A stretch of 64,000 bases of DNA from DATKFM01 sp963851215 (GTDB lineage: Bacteria; Pseudomonadota; Alphaproteobacteria; Dongiales; Dongiaceae), in NCBI GenBank assembly GCA_963851215.1, contig CAWKOG010000022.1, positions 62,001 to 126,000 of the forward strand. The letters run 5' to 3'. Positions 38,500 through 49,075 of this stretch are shown here, one piece after another (position 1 is the first letter of the stretch; every line of letters begins with the position of its first letter). The position numbers and the translations under genes are program-made. The notes beneath the pieces are model-generated. The model searched no databases and was not told where the DNA came from. It worked only from the letters and a program-made list of their open reading frames with translations.

Positions 38500-39406
38500 C
38501 TATTGCCTGAGCGCGGCCAGTTTCTCGATCAGATCGGCGACAGCGTTCAGGTCGGCGAGGACATCCTCGACCGTCGTCGCCTGGTCGCCGCCCGCCGCCA
38601 TGCTCTCCCAGGCGATGCGGAGATTACGAACCGCCTCCTCCGTGCGCGTGGCCGCCTGAATCTCGATCACCAGCCTGAGATAGTCGGCGCGCCGCCGCCA
38701 CCAATCGCCCGGCAGCGGCCGGTCGAAGTTCGTTGTGAACTCCTCGGTCAAGAGGATTCTCTGTCGTTTCGATCAGCACGCGCTTGCGGTCGGCGATCAT
38801 GCGCTGGGCAACGATGCCGACTACCTGCTCCTGCAGCGCCATCTCACGGTTGATCAGCGCGCCCCTCGCCTCGAACTCGGTGCTCAACGCAGCTCCCTTT
38901 GCCACCGTGACGGCATAGGCCGCGATCGGCTCGAGAATGGCGGCGACCTCGCTGCCGGGAATTTTCTGGCCGGCGATCTGGCTGCCGACCGCGCTGAGCT
39001 GTTCGACCGCCTGCTTGGCGGCGCCGGGTATCTCGCCGCCGGTGTCGGCGGCGGAAAGCGCCTTGAACGCAATGAAATAGCTCTTAAGCAAAGAGGCATG
39101 GCGATTCAGATCGGCGATGATTTCTATGGTCGTGCCAAAGTCCGCGTTGCTTTTTTCGAGAGCCGTGTTGAGGACTTCGGAATCCCGCTCGGCATCACGC
39201 TGCTGTGCCAGTTCCAGGCTGTCTGCCTCGACCGCCTGCACGAAGAAGGCGTCATAGAAACCCGGCAAGGTTTCGGCGAGGGCGATGCCGGCGTCCCCCA
39301 ACGCAGCGGCCTGGCTGACGTCCCGCTGCGCCGAGGCGCAACCGGCCAGGAATGCAGCGAGCGCCGCGGCCGCCGAGATGCGTGTGATCCAATGCGATGT
39401 TCCCAT
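38500..39406 (-). CDS. Predicted lipoprotein, frameshifted
   Basis: About 300 codons. The ATG at 39406 has an AGGAGGGA ribosome site and gives a lipoprotein signal with lipobox AAFLAGC. The mature part is mostly helical (ALAETLPGFYDAFFVQAVEADSLELAQQRDAERDSEVL, ALSTEFEARGALINREMALQEQVVGIVAQRM). A frame change near 38755 carries it to LTEEFTTNFDRPLPGDWWRRRADYLRLVIEIQAATRTEEAV and the C-terminus at 38500. Outer-membrane or periplasmic anchoring is likely. No family recognised. It shares an operon with the small coiled-coil gene downstream. Confidence 0.6.
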
Positions 39407-39688
39407 CAATTCCCTCCTGCCGATGCTCCGGGCAGTGTCTCTGCTGGTCATAGGCGGGTCCCGCGGCTCGTGAAACCGGGATTGCCCTGGCCGGGACCGT
39501 CCGGCCGGCAGTCATCAGATTGGCATCGGGCTACCGCTCCCCTCCGTGATATTATGCACAGTATACGGCGCATCAGGAAGGTCATCCTAAGGAAAGAACT
39601 TCCTGAGAGCTTGCGGCGAAGGGGGTGCCCCCGTGCCCTCGCACCGGTTTACTGCCGCACCGCAGCAACAGCCGGAACGGAGGCGGAG

Positions 39689-40588
39689 ATGCGTCTCATC
39701 GACATTGCGAATGGCGGGGCCGGCGTCGGCCTCGCCGATGCGGGGCGGGATCACGACCTCGCTATGGATCTGCAAACGCAGCTGGGCGAACTGAGTTTGC
39801 TGGACCCGCCGGCCGACGGTAAATTCGGCCCGGTATCGCATTGGGCGCTTGATGCCTTTCTTGCGAGAACAAAGCTCAAGGCCAAGACCGCCATCGACCA
39901 GGAAGTGGCCAGGCGGCTGCGCGACGAAACCGCCGATACGCTGTTTCCCTTGAACATCAAGCCGGATCTGGCGGGGCGTCTCGTCCTCGCTCTGCAGGCC
40001 AAGGGTCATGCCTTCGCGCGGCACCCGGATTGCATCAATATCGTTTATGTCGAGGCTATGGATCCGGATGGGACGCCCAACGCTAACGCGCCGAACAATT
40101 TCAACGATTTGCGCTTCATCCTGCGCTTCAATCAAGGCGGGCGGCCTATCCTCGGTGGCGCCTGGGAAGCGACCACCGAGCCCGGCCTTTTCTGGACGCG
40201 CAATCCGATGAATCCGGCCGGCGCGGCTCGCATCGCCTTTGGGCAGTACAAGGCCTGGTCGATCGGGACGCACAACGCCGGCAAGAAAAGCGCCCATGAG
40301 GCGCTGGTCCAGACGCTGGAGATCACCGTGCATCGGGATTTGAACCAGGATTTCAGCCGCGTTGGCGACCGGACCGAGACGGGGCTGTTCGGCGTCAATC
40401 ACCATTGGGGTTTCGACAATCCGAAGGAAAACATCGGTAAGGCCAGCGCCGGCTGCCTGGTCGGGCGCATGAAGTCCGGCCATCGCGAGTTCATGAAGAT
40501 CGCCAAGGCCGATCCGCGCTTCCTGGCCAACAACAGCTACAGGTTCCCGGGGACCATTCTCAGTGCCGCGGATCTCGGCGGCGGATAG
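39689..40588 (+). CDS. Peptidoglycan-binding-like protein with L,D-transpeptidase-like H...SAGC..GR motif
   Basis: 299 aa from the ATG at 39689; the frame is open far upstream, but that extension overlaps the lipoprotein on the other strand. The first 100 residues resemble a peptidoglycan-binding helical domain (LQTQLGELSLLDPPADGKFGPVSHWALDAFLART). The C-terminal part has LFGVNHHWGFDNPKENIGKASAGCLVGRMKSGH, reminiscent of the His-(n)-S-x-G-C-x-x-R active site of YkuD transpeptidases; similar proteins exist in cyanobacteria. No signal peptide is visible. It may modify or bind the cell wall; this assignment is by eye and tentative. Confidence 0.6.
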   Translation: MRLIDIANGGAGVGLADAGRDHDLAMDLQTQLGELSLLDPPADGKFGPVSHWALDAFLARTKLKAKTAIDQEVARRLRDETADTLFPLNIKPDLAGRLVLALQAKGHAFARHPDCINIVYVEAMDPDGTPNANAPNNFNDLRFILRFNQGGRPILGGAWEATTEPGLFWTRNPMNPAGAARIAFGQYKAWSIGTHNAGKKSAHEALVQTLEITVHRDLNQDFSRVGDRTETGLFGVNHHWGFDNPKENIGKASAGCLVGRMKSGHREFMKIAKADPRFLANNSYRFPGTILSAADLGGG

Positions 40589-40627
40589 CAGCCACGTCAA
40601 GAATTGTTAAGACGCGCTGACGGCAGC

Positions 40628-40646
40628 CTGTGATTTCTGATCACAG
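40628..40646. promoter_or_regulatory. CRP/FNR-like palindrome
   Basis: CTGTGAT and ATCACAG form perfect 7-bp arms around a 5-bp spacer, close to the TGTGA-N6-TCACA site of CRP-family regulators (the spacer is one base longer when measured that way). It lies about 200 bp upstream of the cytochrome-patatin operon and just after the stop of the preceding gene. Regulation by a CRP/FNR-type factor is plausible; not shown. Confidence 0.4.
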
Positions 40647-40707
40647 AAGGTCAAATGTCTCCATGTTAGCCACGGAAGGCGTCCACGGCCCGCTGGCTCC
40701 GAACGCA

Positions 40708-40770
40708 CCACAGATTTGCATCACAGCACAGGGCCCATTACACCGTTTCGTGCCCATGACAAATCTGTGG
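40708..40770. repeat. Inverted repeat upstream of the cytochrome operon
   Basis: CCACAGATTTG and CAAATCTGTGG are perfect 11-bp arms separated by 41 bp, with further pairing possible inside (GGGCCC / TGCCC). It lies 77 bp before the first cytochrome gene. It could be a paired operator for a dimeric regulator or a leader hairpin. Confidence 0.45.
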
Positions 40771-40846
40771 CAATTCTCGCCATGTCCAATCTGCACGCGA
40801 TGACGCGCGCCTCAGCCAATAGAGTTCGCTATGCGGGGAGATGCCG

Positions 40847-43278
40847 ATGATGGCCGGAAGAGCGATCGCCACCCAGGTCGCAGGATTGCTTGTTGCTCTT
40901 TCGCTCGCGCTGCCGGCCTATGGGCAAAGCGCGCTGAGCGAGGGCTACGCCGCCGGTGACACGAGCTATACGCCCTCGGAGCGCGCGGGTCGAGAGATTT
41001 GGTTTTTCGCCACCGCGTTCAACGACAGGTTCTTCACCTACTCCTATCCGCAGCGTTTGGGTGCTGCGATCGACTGGTTTCGGATCCTTGGCGCCAAGTA
41101 TAGGGACGACCTTTTCCAGGCCTGGGGCGCCGTTCCCGATCCTGATTGCTGTGTGCCCGGCGACGCCGGCTGCCCCGCGCGATCTCTGGATGAAACGTTC
41201 GGATTCCCGTGGTGTCCCGGCGACGATGAACTCTTGGCCTATGTCGGTCGCAATGACTATCGGGATCCTGCCTGCGATTTCCGCGACGGGCCGTTCAACA
41301 TGTCGACGCCCCATGGCCCGCAGGATCAGCGCCAGAGCAGCTGCGACTTCAAGATTCGGTACTTCTACCGGCGCTCTCGGTCTGCGCAAGTTCCCCAATC
41401 CGCGCTTCGACAAGGAAAAATGGCAAAGGCTCAATGACGGCCTAGCCACCTGGGATGGCTACCGCAAGTTCCTATCCGGCGACCCGGGGGACCCCGACTT
41501 CCGATCCAATCGGCTGTTCGACGGATCGATCGAGCCGCCATTCCGCATCGGCATGGCTTGCGGCGCCTGCCACATCGCCTATGACCCCCTGAATCCGCCA
41601 GCCGATCCGACTTATCCGAAATGGGAGAACATCCAAGGGCTGGTCGGCAATCAGTATAGCCGGGTATCCAACATTCTCGGCTCGGGCATGTCCCAGCATC
41701 GGCTGGAGTGGCAGCTGATCGCTCGCGCCCGGCCGGGCATCGTCGACACCTCGGCGCTGCCAATGGATCAGGTTTCAAATCCCGGCACCATGAACGCGAT
41801 CCTTAATGTCGCCGCGCGGCCGCTGCAAGAGCAGCGCATCTTGAAATGGCGCATGGCGTCCGCCTGTCCGGAAGCCGCCGATCCGGCCGTCTGCTGGTGC
41901 GAGCCCGGCAAACCCGGCAAATGCTGGGAGCGCAGCGAAAAGTTGGAACTGGTGCCCAGCATCCTGAAAGGCGGCGAGGACTCTGGTCGGCATCAACGAG
42001 GCGATTCAGCGAGTCTACTTCAACATTGGCAGTTGCGCCGAGCAATGCTGGACCAACCACATCTCCGATCTGCGCGCCGCCGATCCGGCCCAGCGCAACT
42101 TCGGTCAGACACCCTTCGACATCGGCCAGTGCCGGCGGGATTGCGCCAGCTTCCGCGCGATTGAAGATCGCCTCGACGATGTGAGGGCGTTCTTCCTCAC
42201 GGCACGACCAACCGATCTGTGGCAGGCCAGAAAACTGGCCAGTCCGCGCGATCTTGAAATCGCGCTCGACGGGGAATTCTTCGATGGCGCCGTCGAAGCC
42301 GGGCGCCGGGTTTTCGCCGCGAACTGCGCCCGCTGCCATTCCAGCCAGGCCAGCCCCTACGACAATGTCGACTTCCGGGCGACTGATCGGAAGGACCCGA
42401 CGCTACGCATCGACTGGCTCGGCAACGAGCTGCCCTCCCTGGCGAGCGAGATCGGCACCTATACCGCGCGCGCGATGCATTCCAATCACATACAGAGCCG
42501 CGTGTGGGAACAGTACGCGTCGCTCACGCTGCATGAACGGCTGCCGGATCCCAATCTGCCGGAAATCATGAAGGGTGGCGGCCGCGGCTACTACCGCAAT
42601 ATCTCGCTCCTGTCGGCCTGGGCCCATGCACCCTTCATGCACAACAACGCCATTGGGCCCGAAATCTGCGGCAAGCCGAAGGACGCCGCGGTGGATTTCT
42701 ACAGCTCACCCTACGTGGATGCGAAGGGCGTCCCGTTGGCCGATCCGCCGCCTTGCTGGCCGTTCGATACAAGCGCCGAGGGCCGCTACAAGCTATATAA
42801 GGCGTCGATGGAGGATCTGCTTTATCCCGACCGCCGCCTACCGAAAATGCCAACGCTCGACCGCGACATCCTGATCGACGTGGCGCCCAAGATCAAAATC
42901 GGCGATCTGGAAACCGGCCTCATCTTGCGGGTCCCCAAGGGATATGCCGCGATTGCGCTGAACAGTCTGCGGGTCAAGGATCTGATGCAAGATCTCGTCC
43001 TGGCAGAGCGGGCTCCAGAAAAGTTTAATGAGAAGTACGCCAGGCTCTTGACCGACGGCCAGCGCAAGGAGCTCCGCACCGCGCTGACGTCTTGGTACAA
43101 ACTGCTGCTCGGCGACCCCGGCCCGAAGATCCTGGATCTGGTCGGCGATCAGAATGCCTTCGTGCAGCGCTACTATTCCAATGCGCTTGAGCCGATCGAA
43201 AACGCCGGTCACCGGTTCGGCGAGGATCTGTCCGATCGCGACAAGCAAGCACTCATCGCATTTATCGCGACACTCTAG
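40847..43278 (+). pseudogene. Large dihaem c-type cytochrome (first gene of cytochrome-patatin operon), two frameshifts
   Basis: About 800 codons. The start at 40847 is six bases after GGGGAG; the signal peptide AGLLVALSLALPAYGQS targets the periplasm. Haem sites: IGMACGACHIAYDP (about 41556) and FAANCARCHSSQASP (about 42330). Between them lies a cysteine-rich stretch (CWCEPGKPGKCW, CAEQCW). Later text: GGGRGYYRNISLLSAWAHAPFMHNNAIGPE, with many aromatic residues. Frame changes occur near 41365 and 41985. It resembles dihaem peroxidase/RoxA-like families in its second haem domain. It is followed 11 bp later by the membrane-anchored gene. Confidence 0.75.
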
Positions 43279-43289
43279 GAACCGCCGTC

Positions 43290-44258
43290 ATGCTCAAACG
43301 CATCCTGATCATCGGCGCAATCCTTGTGGCGATCGTCGCTGGCATCGCCGCAATTCTGCTGTCGGGTTCGCAAGAGGACACGGTCGCTGTGCGGCCCGAG
43401 GTCCCCTTCGCGCCGCTCATCGACGAGTCGCTGAAGGACCCGGACAACCCGATCAAGGTGTTCCGCGTGGATTTCGCCAACGTCGAGCATAACTTCCCGT
43501 TGACGCGCGCGGACCTGATGAAGCTGACCCCGGCAAACTTACGGACGCTGAACCAGGAGGAAATCGATCAGATCTACGGCAGGCTCTCGGCCGGCCCGAT
43601 TCCGGACGGTCCCTACCTGGGCGATTTGTTCTTTCCCCGCGGCGGCAATGCCGAGACCGGCGGCGAATTGGTATCGCGCCTGGAGGAGGTACTTGGCGGT
43701 ATCGAGGGAAGGCTGGCGGGCAGGAAAGTCGAGCTGCTGGAAAAGATCGGCCGTGCCCTCTGGAAGGGCAAGATGTTCTATCGTGACGAGCGATTGCTGC
43801 GGAACTTCATCGACGATTTCGAGCCGTTGCGCGACATCGTCGACGAACCCTCGACGCTGATGAAGGCCGACGTGCCGCGCGAGGGCTGGCTGAAGTGGAT
43901 TTTGCCGAACACGGAAGTCTGGCTGCTGTTCCCGGCAAAGCTCTATTGCGGCCAGAGCCTGCTGGACAGCCGGCGTAAATCCGTGATCGTTGACTACGTC
44001 TATACCGATGAAATCGCCGGCTATCGCGCCAGCCCGGATAGCCTCGTCGGCCGCAATGGGCTGCGCATCCGCGACGAAATCCGCATGGTGCGGCCCGGCT
44101 TCTATCTCGGCCGCGCCTACGCCCATGGAGTGTTTTTGCTCAACTTTACGCTCTACAACGAAGCGATTGCCGAAGGCGGCGCGGAGAGTTTCGCCGGCGG
44201 TGGCGCCGTTGCCGAAGATTGCTGGATCGGCGAGCAGGTTCGCGCCGAGGCGCCGTGA
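43290..44258 (+). CDS. Membrane-anchored periplasmic protein of unknown function
   Basis: 322 aa. The N-terminal helix MLKRILIIGAILVAIVAGIAAILL serves as an anchor or signal. The remainder is soluble: VFRVDFANVEHNFPLTRADLMKL, IDQIYGRLSAGPIPDGPYLGDLFFPRGG, and a conserved-looking WILPNTEVWLLFPAKLYCGQSLLDSRRKSVIVDYVYTDEI, GLRIRDEIRMVRPGFYLGRAYAHGVFLLNFTLYN. No haem motif. The 'dGxflG.aY....fllnF.Ly' pattern suggests a small lipocalin-like or NAD-independent redox accessory, but I cannot assign it. Both flanking genes are cytochromes with 7-11 bp spacing, so it is part of the operon. Confidence 0.7.
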   Translation: MLKRILIIGAILVAIVAGIAAILLSGSQEDTVAVRPEVPFAPLIDESLKDPDNPIKVFRVDFANVEHNFPLTRADLMKLTPANLRTLNQEEIDQIYGRLSAGPIPDGPYLGDLFFPRGGNAETGGELVSRLEEVLGGIEGRLAGRKVELLEKIGRALWKGKMFYRDERLLRNFIDDFEPLRDIVDEPSTLMKADVPREGWLKWILPNTEVWLLFPAKLYCGQSLLDSRRKSVIVDYVYTDEIAGYRASPDSLVGRNGLRIRDEIRMVRPGFYLGRAYAHGVFLLNFTLYNEAIAEGGAESFAGGGAVAEDCWIGEQVRAEAP

Positions 44259-44265
44259 GGCCGAC

Positions 44266-45908
44266 ATGCGTGGCAGGCGTGCCATCCGCGGATTCCTTGT
44301 GATGGCGGCTGTCCTCATCCATGGCGGACCGCCCGCGTCGAGCACGGAGCCAACTCTGCTGGTCAACGCCGGCGAACCGGGGCCGCAGATCCCGCCTGTC
44401 GGCCGCAGCTTGTTCGACGAACTGTTTGCATCGGCATCCGGTCATGACGTGCCCTTCCCGTTTGAACGCCTTGTCGATGCGTTGAATGCCCGCCTCGAGC
44501 CTGCGGCCGCGACAACTGCCCTGATTCCCTTGGGCCGGTCTTTGCAGCGCTATGAGGCGGCACCCGCCTTTTTTCATTCGCCGCGGGTGATCCTGGCCAC
44601 CGACAGCGAGGGTGTGCGCGATCTGTCCGATGCACTGCTGCGTGACCGCCTCTATCTCGGTTATCAGACCGCCGCCAACGCCATTGAGGTCATCAGCTAT
44701 AACGAAGAGGGCGGCCGATTCGAATTCCAGCGGGTGACCAGCTATGGCGAGGGCCTTACGTCTGAAGTCAGCTATGCCGAGCGGGACATCTGCACCGGCT
44801 GCCATCAGGGACATGGGCCGATTTTTCCCGACCGCTCTGGAGCGAAACCAACGCCAATCCGGCAATCGCCGAGCGGTTGAGCGCACTTGGTGCCCGATAT
44901 CACGGCGCCCCGGTGAGCCAGGGTATCGACGGACCTGATCGCTTCGACCGCTCGACAGATCGCGCCAACATGATCGCCGCCGTAAATCGCTTGTGGGATG
45001 AAGGCTGCGGAGACGGAGACGAGGGCGCCGCATGCCGCGCCGCGCTACTCCGGGCCGCGCTCGAATTTCGTCTCGGCGGTGCGCGAACCGAGTGGCGCGT
45101 GACACCATCTGCGGAGTCGACGCGCTTGCAGCAGCGCCTGTCCAATCTCTGGCCTGACGGCCTCGGTATTCCATCGCCCGACCTGCCCAATCGAGATCCC
45201 CTGGCTACGTTCACCGACGCGGCGGCCGAAAACCGCTCCCTGGACATCAAGGGCGCTGCCGATCCGCTCACTCCACGATCCATCCTCCTGCAATGGCACG
45301 CCGCCGGCAATTTCGCGTCGACATTCGAAGCCCTCGCCCGCGAAGTCGCCGGCAGTTTCGCCGCGGCCGACATCGTCTGGCTCGACAACCGCCTCGGCCA
45401 ATTCGCAGCGGAAGCTGGCGAAAGCCATCGCGCCGACTGCCGGCTGGATTCGGCCGCCCGAGAACAGGGCCGACGGGAATTGCGCTTTTGGTGCGGCGAA
45501 ACCGGCCGCCTCAGCGTCCAGGGCTTTATTGTCTTAAATGGGTTGCACGTCGAAGGCGGCCGCATCGACGACCTATCGATCGACGGCGTATCGCATGCCC
45601 GCCTCCTCGCGCTCGATGGCACGCCGGCGGGCCAGGACGGCGGCGGCAAATTGATCCGTATCATTCCGCGCGAAAGCGGCACCGGGCTGGGCGCACGCCT
45701 GCCCAATCTGAATCGGATCACGGCGCTGACTCTGGAGGTCACGGGGATCGCGCAGGGCCGTGTTGAAATCAGCACAGCCAGCGATCGAGCAGCGCTCGAT
45801 GATGCGATCGGTGAAATTCTCGCTGCTGATGCACCGGCGCTCGGACCGGGGCCGCTGCGCCGGCGGGCTTTGCTGGCCGATTTGCAGCGGGCGCTGGCGG
45901 TTCACTAG
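44266..45908 (+). CDS. Monohaem c-type cytochrome, one frameshift
   Basis: About 546 codons. The ATG at 44266 gives a signal peptide (GFLVMAAVLIHGGPPASS). Two pieces, to about 44830 and onwards to 45908, are joined by one missing base where IFPD changes to the PLWSETNANPAIAERLSAL frame. The haem-binding CxxCH is ERDICTGCHQGHGPIF at about residue 180, with the sixth ligand not assignable. The rest is rich in Asp/Arg and contains LNGLHVEGGRIDDLSIDG and a beta-rich SGTGLGARLPNLNRIT. No family recognised beyond cytochrome c. It ends 8 bp before the next cytochrome. Confidence 0.7.
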
Positions 45909-45916
45909 GGGGCGTG

Positions 45917-47533
45917 ATGGAAGCTACTCTCGCCGTTACGAAGCTGGTTTGCCGCTGGGTTTGTTGGGCGGTCACCGTGACGGTTTTTCTGTCAGTGATT
46001 GCCGGCATTTACCTGGCCTACCGCCTCACCATCGACCGGGCGGAACAGTTCGAGGATCCGGCGATGCAGTTCAAGTACGGCTCTACTGGCGGCGATAGGA
46101 ACTTCGGCATCCCCTATGCAATCTGGGAGGTGATGCCGCTCATGTTCCCGGAATATCTGCCGGAGGGACGCCAGGACGAGGGCTGGGCAGCTTTCGGCTT
46201 CATCTATGACAAAGACGATAGGGATAAGTTGCCCCATCTCCGTCCCATCGGCACGTCGTTCCGGAATTACATGGGCGTCGAGCGGATTTTCGTGAACTGC
46301 GCGGTCTGTCACTCCGGCACGCTACGCACCACGGCAAACAAAGAACCACTAACATATCTAGGCATGCCGGCAAACCGCATCGATCTCCAGGCATTTCAGA
46401 ACTTCATGATAAACGCGGCTTTCGACGAGCGCTTTACGCCGGAGTATATCCTGGCGGAGATCGACAACAGGAACATCGAACTCGACTGGTTCAACAAACT
46501 GGCTTTCCGACTGATCGGCATCTACCAGGTCCGCGAACAAATCCTGACCATTGCCGACCGCTTCAAATTTGCGCACCGGGAACCGGCCTTCGGGCCAGGG
46601 CGCTTCGATACATTTTCTCCGGCGAAAGCCCTTTTCAATTGGTCTCTGGAAGGTATTCCCGCCCACAAATCGATCGGGATGGTCGATTTTCCGTCGATCT
46701 GGCTGCAGGATCAGCGCCGCGGCATGCAGCTCCATTGGGATGGCAACAACACTAAGCTTGAAGAGCGCAACCGCAGCGCCGCTTTCGGCACCGGCGCCTT
46801 GCCGCCGATCCTGGACCGCAAGTCGATCAAGCGCATGGAGGATTGGCTGCTGGATCTGAAGCCACCCTCCTTTCGCGAGGCCTTTCCGGACAACATCGAC
46901 AAATCTCTGTTATCCCAGGGACAAACGATCTACGAACGCGATTGCGCCGCCTGCCACGGTCGCAACGGTCGGGAATTCACCGAGGCATGTCCCAAGGTGC
47001 GGGAGCCAGAATGTGTCGGCCACGTCACACCGATTGAGAAAATCGGCACCGACCGTTATCGTTTCGACAACTACACCCAGGATCTCGCGCTGAACCAGAA
47101 CATGCTTTATGCCGAGTTCGGCGACGAGCGATTCCAGTATTTCCGCAAGACGGACGGCTACGCCAACATGCCGCTCGACGGCCTCTGGCTGCGCGCGCCC
47201 TACCTGCATGGCGGATCGGTGCCGACTTTGTGGGACTTGCTGAGCCCACCGGCAGAACGGCCATTGTCCTTCTACCGCGGCTATGACGTGTACGATCCGG
47301 AGAGAGTGGGCTTTAAATCCCGGCCGGAAAAGATCCCGGAACAGGAGCGCCGGAACCTCTTCTGTTTTCAAACGCGCCTCTCAGCCACCTGCGACGGCGA
47401 CCCTCCGCCGCAGAATGTGGTCGCCTGCAGGTCCGGTTTCTGTCCTGGCAACGGCAATGGGGGCCATCTCTACGGCACCAACCTGGCGCCGGAAGAAAAG
47501 CGCGCGCTAATCGAATATCTCAAGACCTTCTAG
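45917..47533 (+). CDS. Dihaem c-type cytochrome, RoxA/MauG-like
   Basis: 538 aa from the ATG at 45917 (a GTG one codon earlier is also possible). An N-terminal anchor (CWAVTVTVFLSVIAGIYLAY) precedes two haem c sites: VNCAVCHSGTLRTT (about residues 129-133) and YERDCAACHGRNGRE (about 343-347). The C-terminal segment NMPLDGLWLRAPYLHGGSVPTLWDLL, FYRGYDVYDP and GHLYGTNLAPEEKRALIEYLKTF is the conserved end of RoxA-like and dihaem-peroxidase cytochromes. RoxA oxygenates polyisoprene and MauG-type enzymes use H2O2; which chemistry applies here is unknown. It is intact and the best-preserved member. Confidence 0.85.
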   Translation: MEATLAVTKLVCRWVCWAVTVTVFLSVIAGIYLAYRLTIDRAEQFEDPAMQFKYGSTGGDRNFGIPYAIWEVMPLMFPEYLPEGRQDEGWAAFGFIYDKDDRDKLPHLRPIGTSFRNYMGVERIFVNCAVCHSGTLRTTANKEPLTYLGMPANRIDLQAFQNFMINAAFDERFTPEYILAEIDNRNIELDWFNKLAFRLIGIYQVREQILTIADRFKFAHREPAFGPGRFDTFSPAKALFNWSLEGIPAHKSIGMVDFPSIWLQDQRRGMQLHWDGNNTKLEERNRSAAFGTGALPPILDRKSIKRMEDWLLDLKPPSFREAFPDNIDKSLLSQGQTIYERDCAACHGRNGREFTEACPKVREPECVGHVTPIEKIGTDRYRFDNYTQDLALNQNMLYAEFGDERFQYFRKTDGYANMPLDGLWLRAPYLHGGSVPTLWDLLSPPAERPLSFYRGYDVYDPERVGFKSRPEKIPEQERRNLFCFQTRLSATCDGDPPPQNVVACRSGFCPGNGNGGHLYGTNLAPEEKRALIEYLKTF

Positions 47534-47549
47534 CGAGGGGAACCAGGCA

Positions 47550-49050
47550 ATGAGCGAGCAGACAGATGCCAAAACAGGAAAAACCTCGCGATTACGGCAG
47601 TTCATCGGACCGGCGATTCTTGTCGCCATCGCGCTTCTGGGTATCGCCTATGGCAACTACAAGTTCTTCCGCGAAGTGCCGCAGGTGATCTGCGGCGATT
47701 TGGAGGATGCCAACAAGTCTCTTTGTGCCAGCGATGCGGAAGAGATGTTCAAATACGGCTCGTTGGGCGCCGAGGCCGAGCGCGGGGTGCCTTACCCGCT
47801 GTTCCACGTACTGCCGCGCGTCTTCGCTAATCTGCTCCCGGGCCCCGGCGGCTATCGCGCCTTTGGCTTGGCCTGGGAGGAAGGACGCGAGCTGCCCGTC
47901 GGCTTTGCCAAGAAGACGCTCGGCTTTCCGCGCATCACCCAGAACTGTGCCGTCTGTCACACCTCGACCTATCGCGTCAGCGCCGAGGCGAAGCCGGTGA
48001 TCTATGTCACCGGCCCATCGCATACTTCGAACGTGCAGCAGTTCCTCGATTTCCTGGAGACGGCCGCCAACGACGCTCGCTTTACGCCCGATATTCTGTT
48101 GCCCGCTATCGAGCAGAGCTTCGATCTCGGCTTCGACGACAAGCTGATCTATCGCTTCCTGATCATTCCCCGCGCCCGGGAAGCGATCCGGCAGCAAGCG
48201 GCCCAGTTCGCCTGGATGCATAAGCCCAACCGCCCGGCCTGGGGCCCCGGGCGCGACGATCCGATGAATCTCACCAAATTCTTCATGATCGGCTCGAAGG
48301 ACGACAATAGCACCGGCAATGCGGATTTCCCCTCAATCTGGAACATGTCAGCGCGCGAAGGGCAATCGCTCAACTGGGGCGGCGAGACCCAGGATCCATT
48401 GGCGGTTTTCATCGAACTCCGCCCTTGGCCTCGGCGCGCCGCCAGGCCCGGCGTTCATCGAGAGAATGAAAGAGGTCCGTGAGTATCTGCGCGCCAAGCC
48501 ACCGGCACCGTTTCCGAGCGAGTTCACCGTCGATAAGGCGCGCGCGGCCGGCGGCAAGCCGATTTTCGATCAGTATTGCGGCACCTGTCACAGCTGGAAT
48601 GGTCGCTATCTCGGCAAGGTCATACCCATCGAGGAGATCGGCACCGACCGCGAACGCTTCGATACCTGGAGCCAGGAAGATGCCGATGCCACCAACCGCG
48701 TCGCCAAGGAAATGGGCGTTGACCGCAAGGCCATGGTGAAGGACGTGGGCTACGCAAGCCAACCGCTGGACGGCATCTGGCTCCGAGCGCCTTATCTGCA
48801 CAACGGTTCGGTGCCCACCTTGCGGGATCTGCTGAATGCGCCCGAAAATCGCCCGGACAGGTTCTTCCGCGGCTGCGATATCTACGATCCCGTCAATATG
48901 GGTTTCTTCTCACGCAAGGACGACGCCTGCCCGCGGGCGTTCGACTTCGACACCAAGCAGCGCGGCAACGGCAATGGCGGCCATGTCTATGGCACGCAGC
49001 TCACCCCGGCGGAGAAAGATCTCCTTCTGGAATACATGAAGACGATGTAG
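47550..49050 (+). CDS. Dihaem c-type cytochrome, RoxA/MauG-like, second copy, one frameshift
   Basis: About 499 codons. N-terminal anchor FIGPAILVAIALLGIAYGNY, first haem ITQNCAVCHTST (about 133-137), then the same family segment, and second haem FDQYCGTCHSWNGRYLG. The two pieces (to about 48420 and from there in another frame) meet near IELRPWPRR, where the expected continuation LGLGAPPGPAFIERMKEVREYL starts. The C-terminal YASQPLDGIWLRAPYLHNGSVPTLRDLL and GHVYGTQLTPAEKDLLLEYMKTM mirror the upstream gene, so this is a diverged paralogue. It precedes the first patatin by 25 bp. Confidence 0.82.
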
Positions 49051-49075
49051 GCACAACTCTCGCAGGGGATTTGCC

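Noticed and set aside
38735..39688. N-terminal extension of the open frame of the peptidoglycan-binding-like protein
   Set aside because: It overlaps the lipoprotein gene on the opposite strand, has no signal or ribosome site, and the ATG at 39689 follows a purine-rich stretch.
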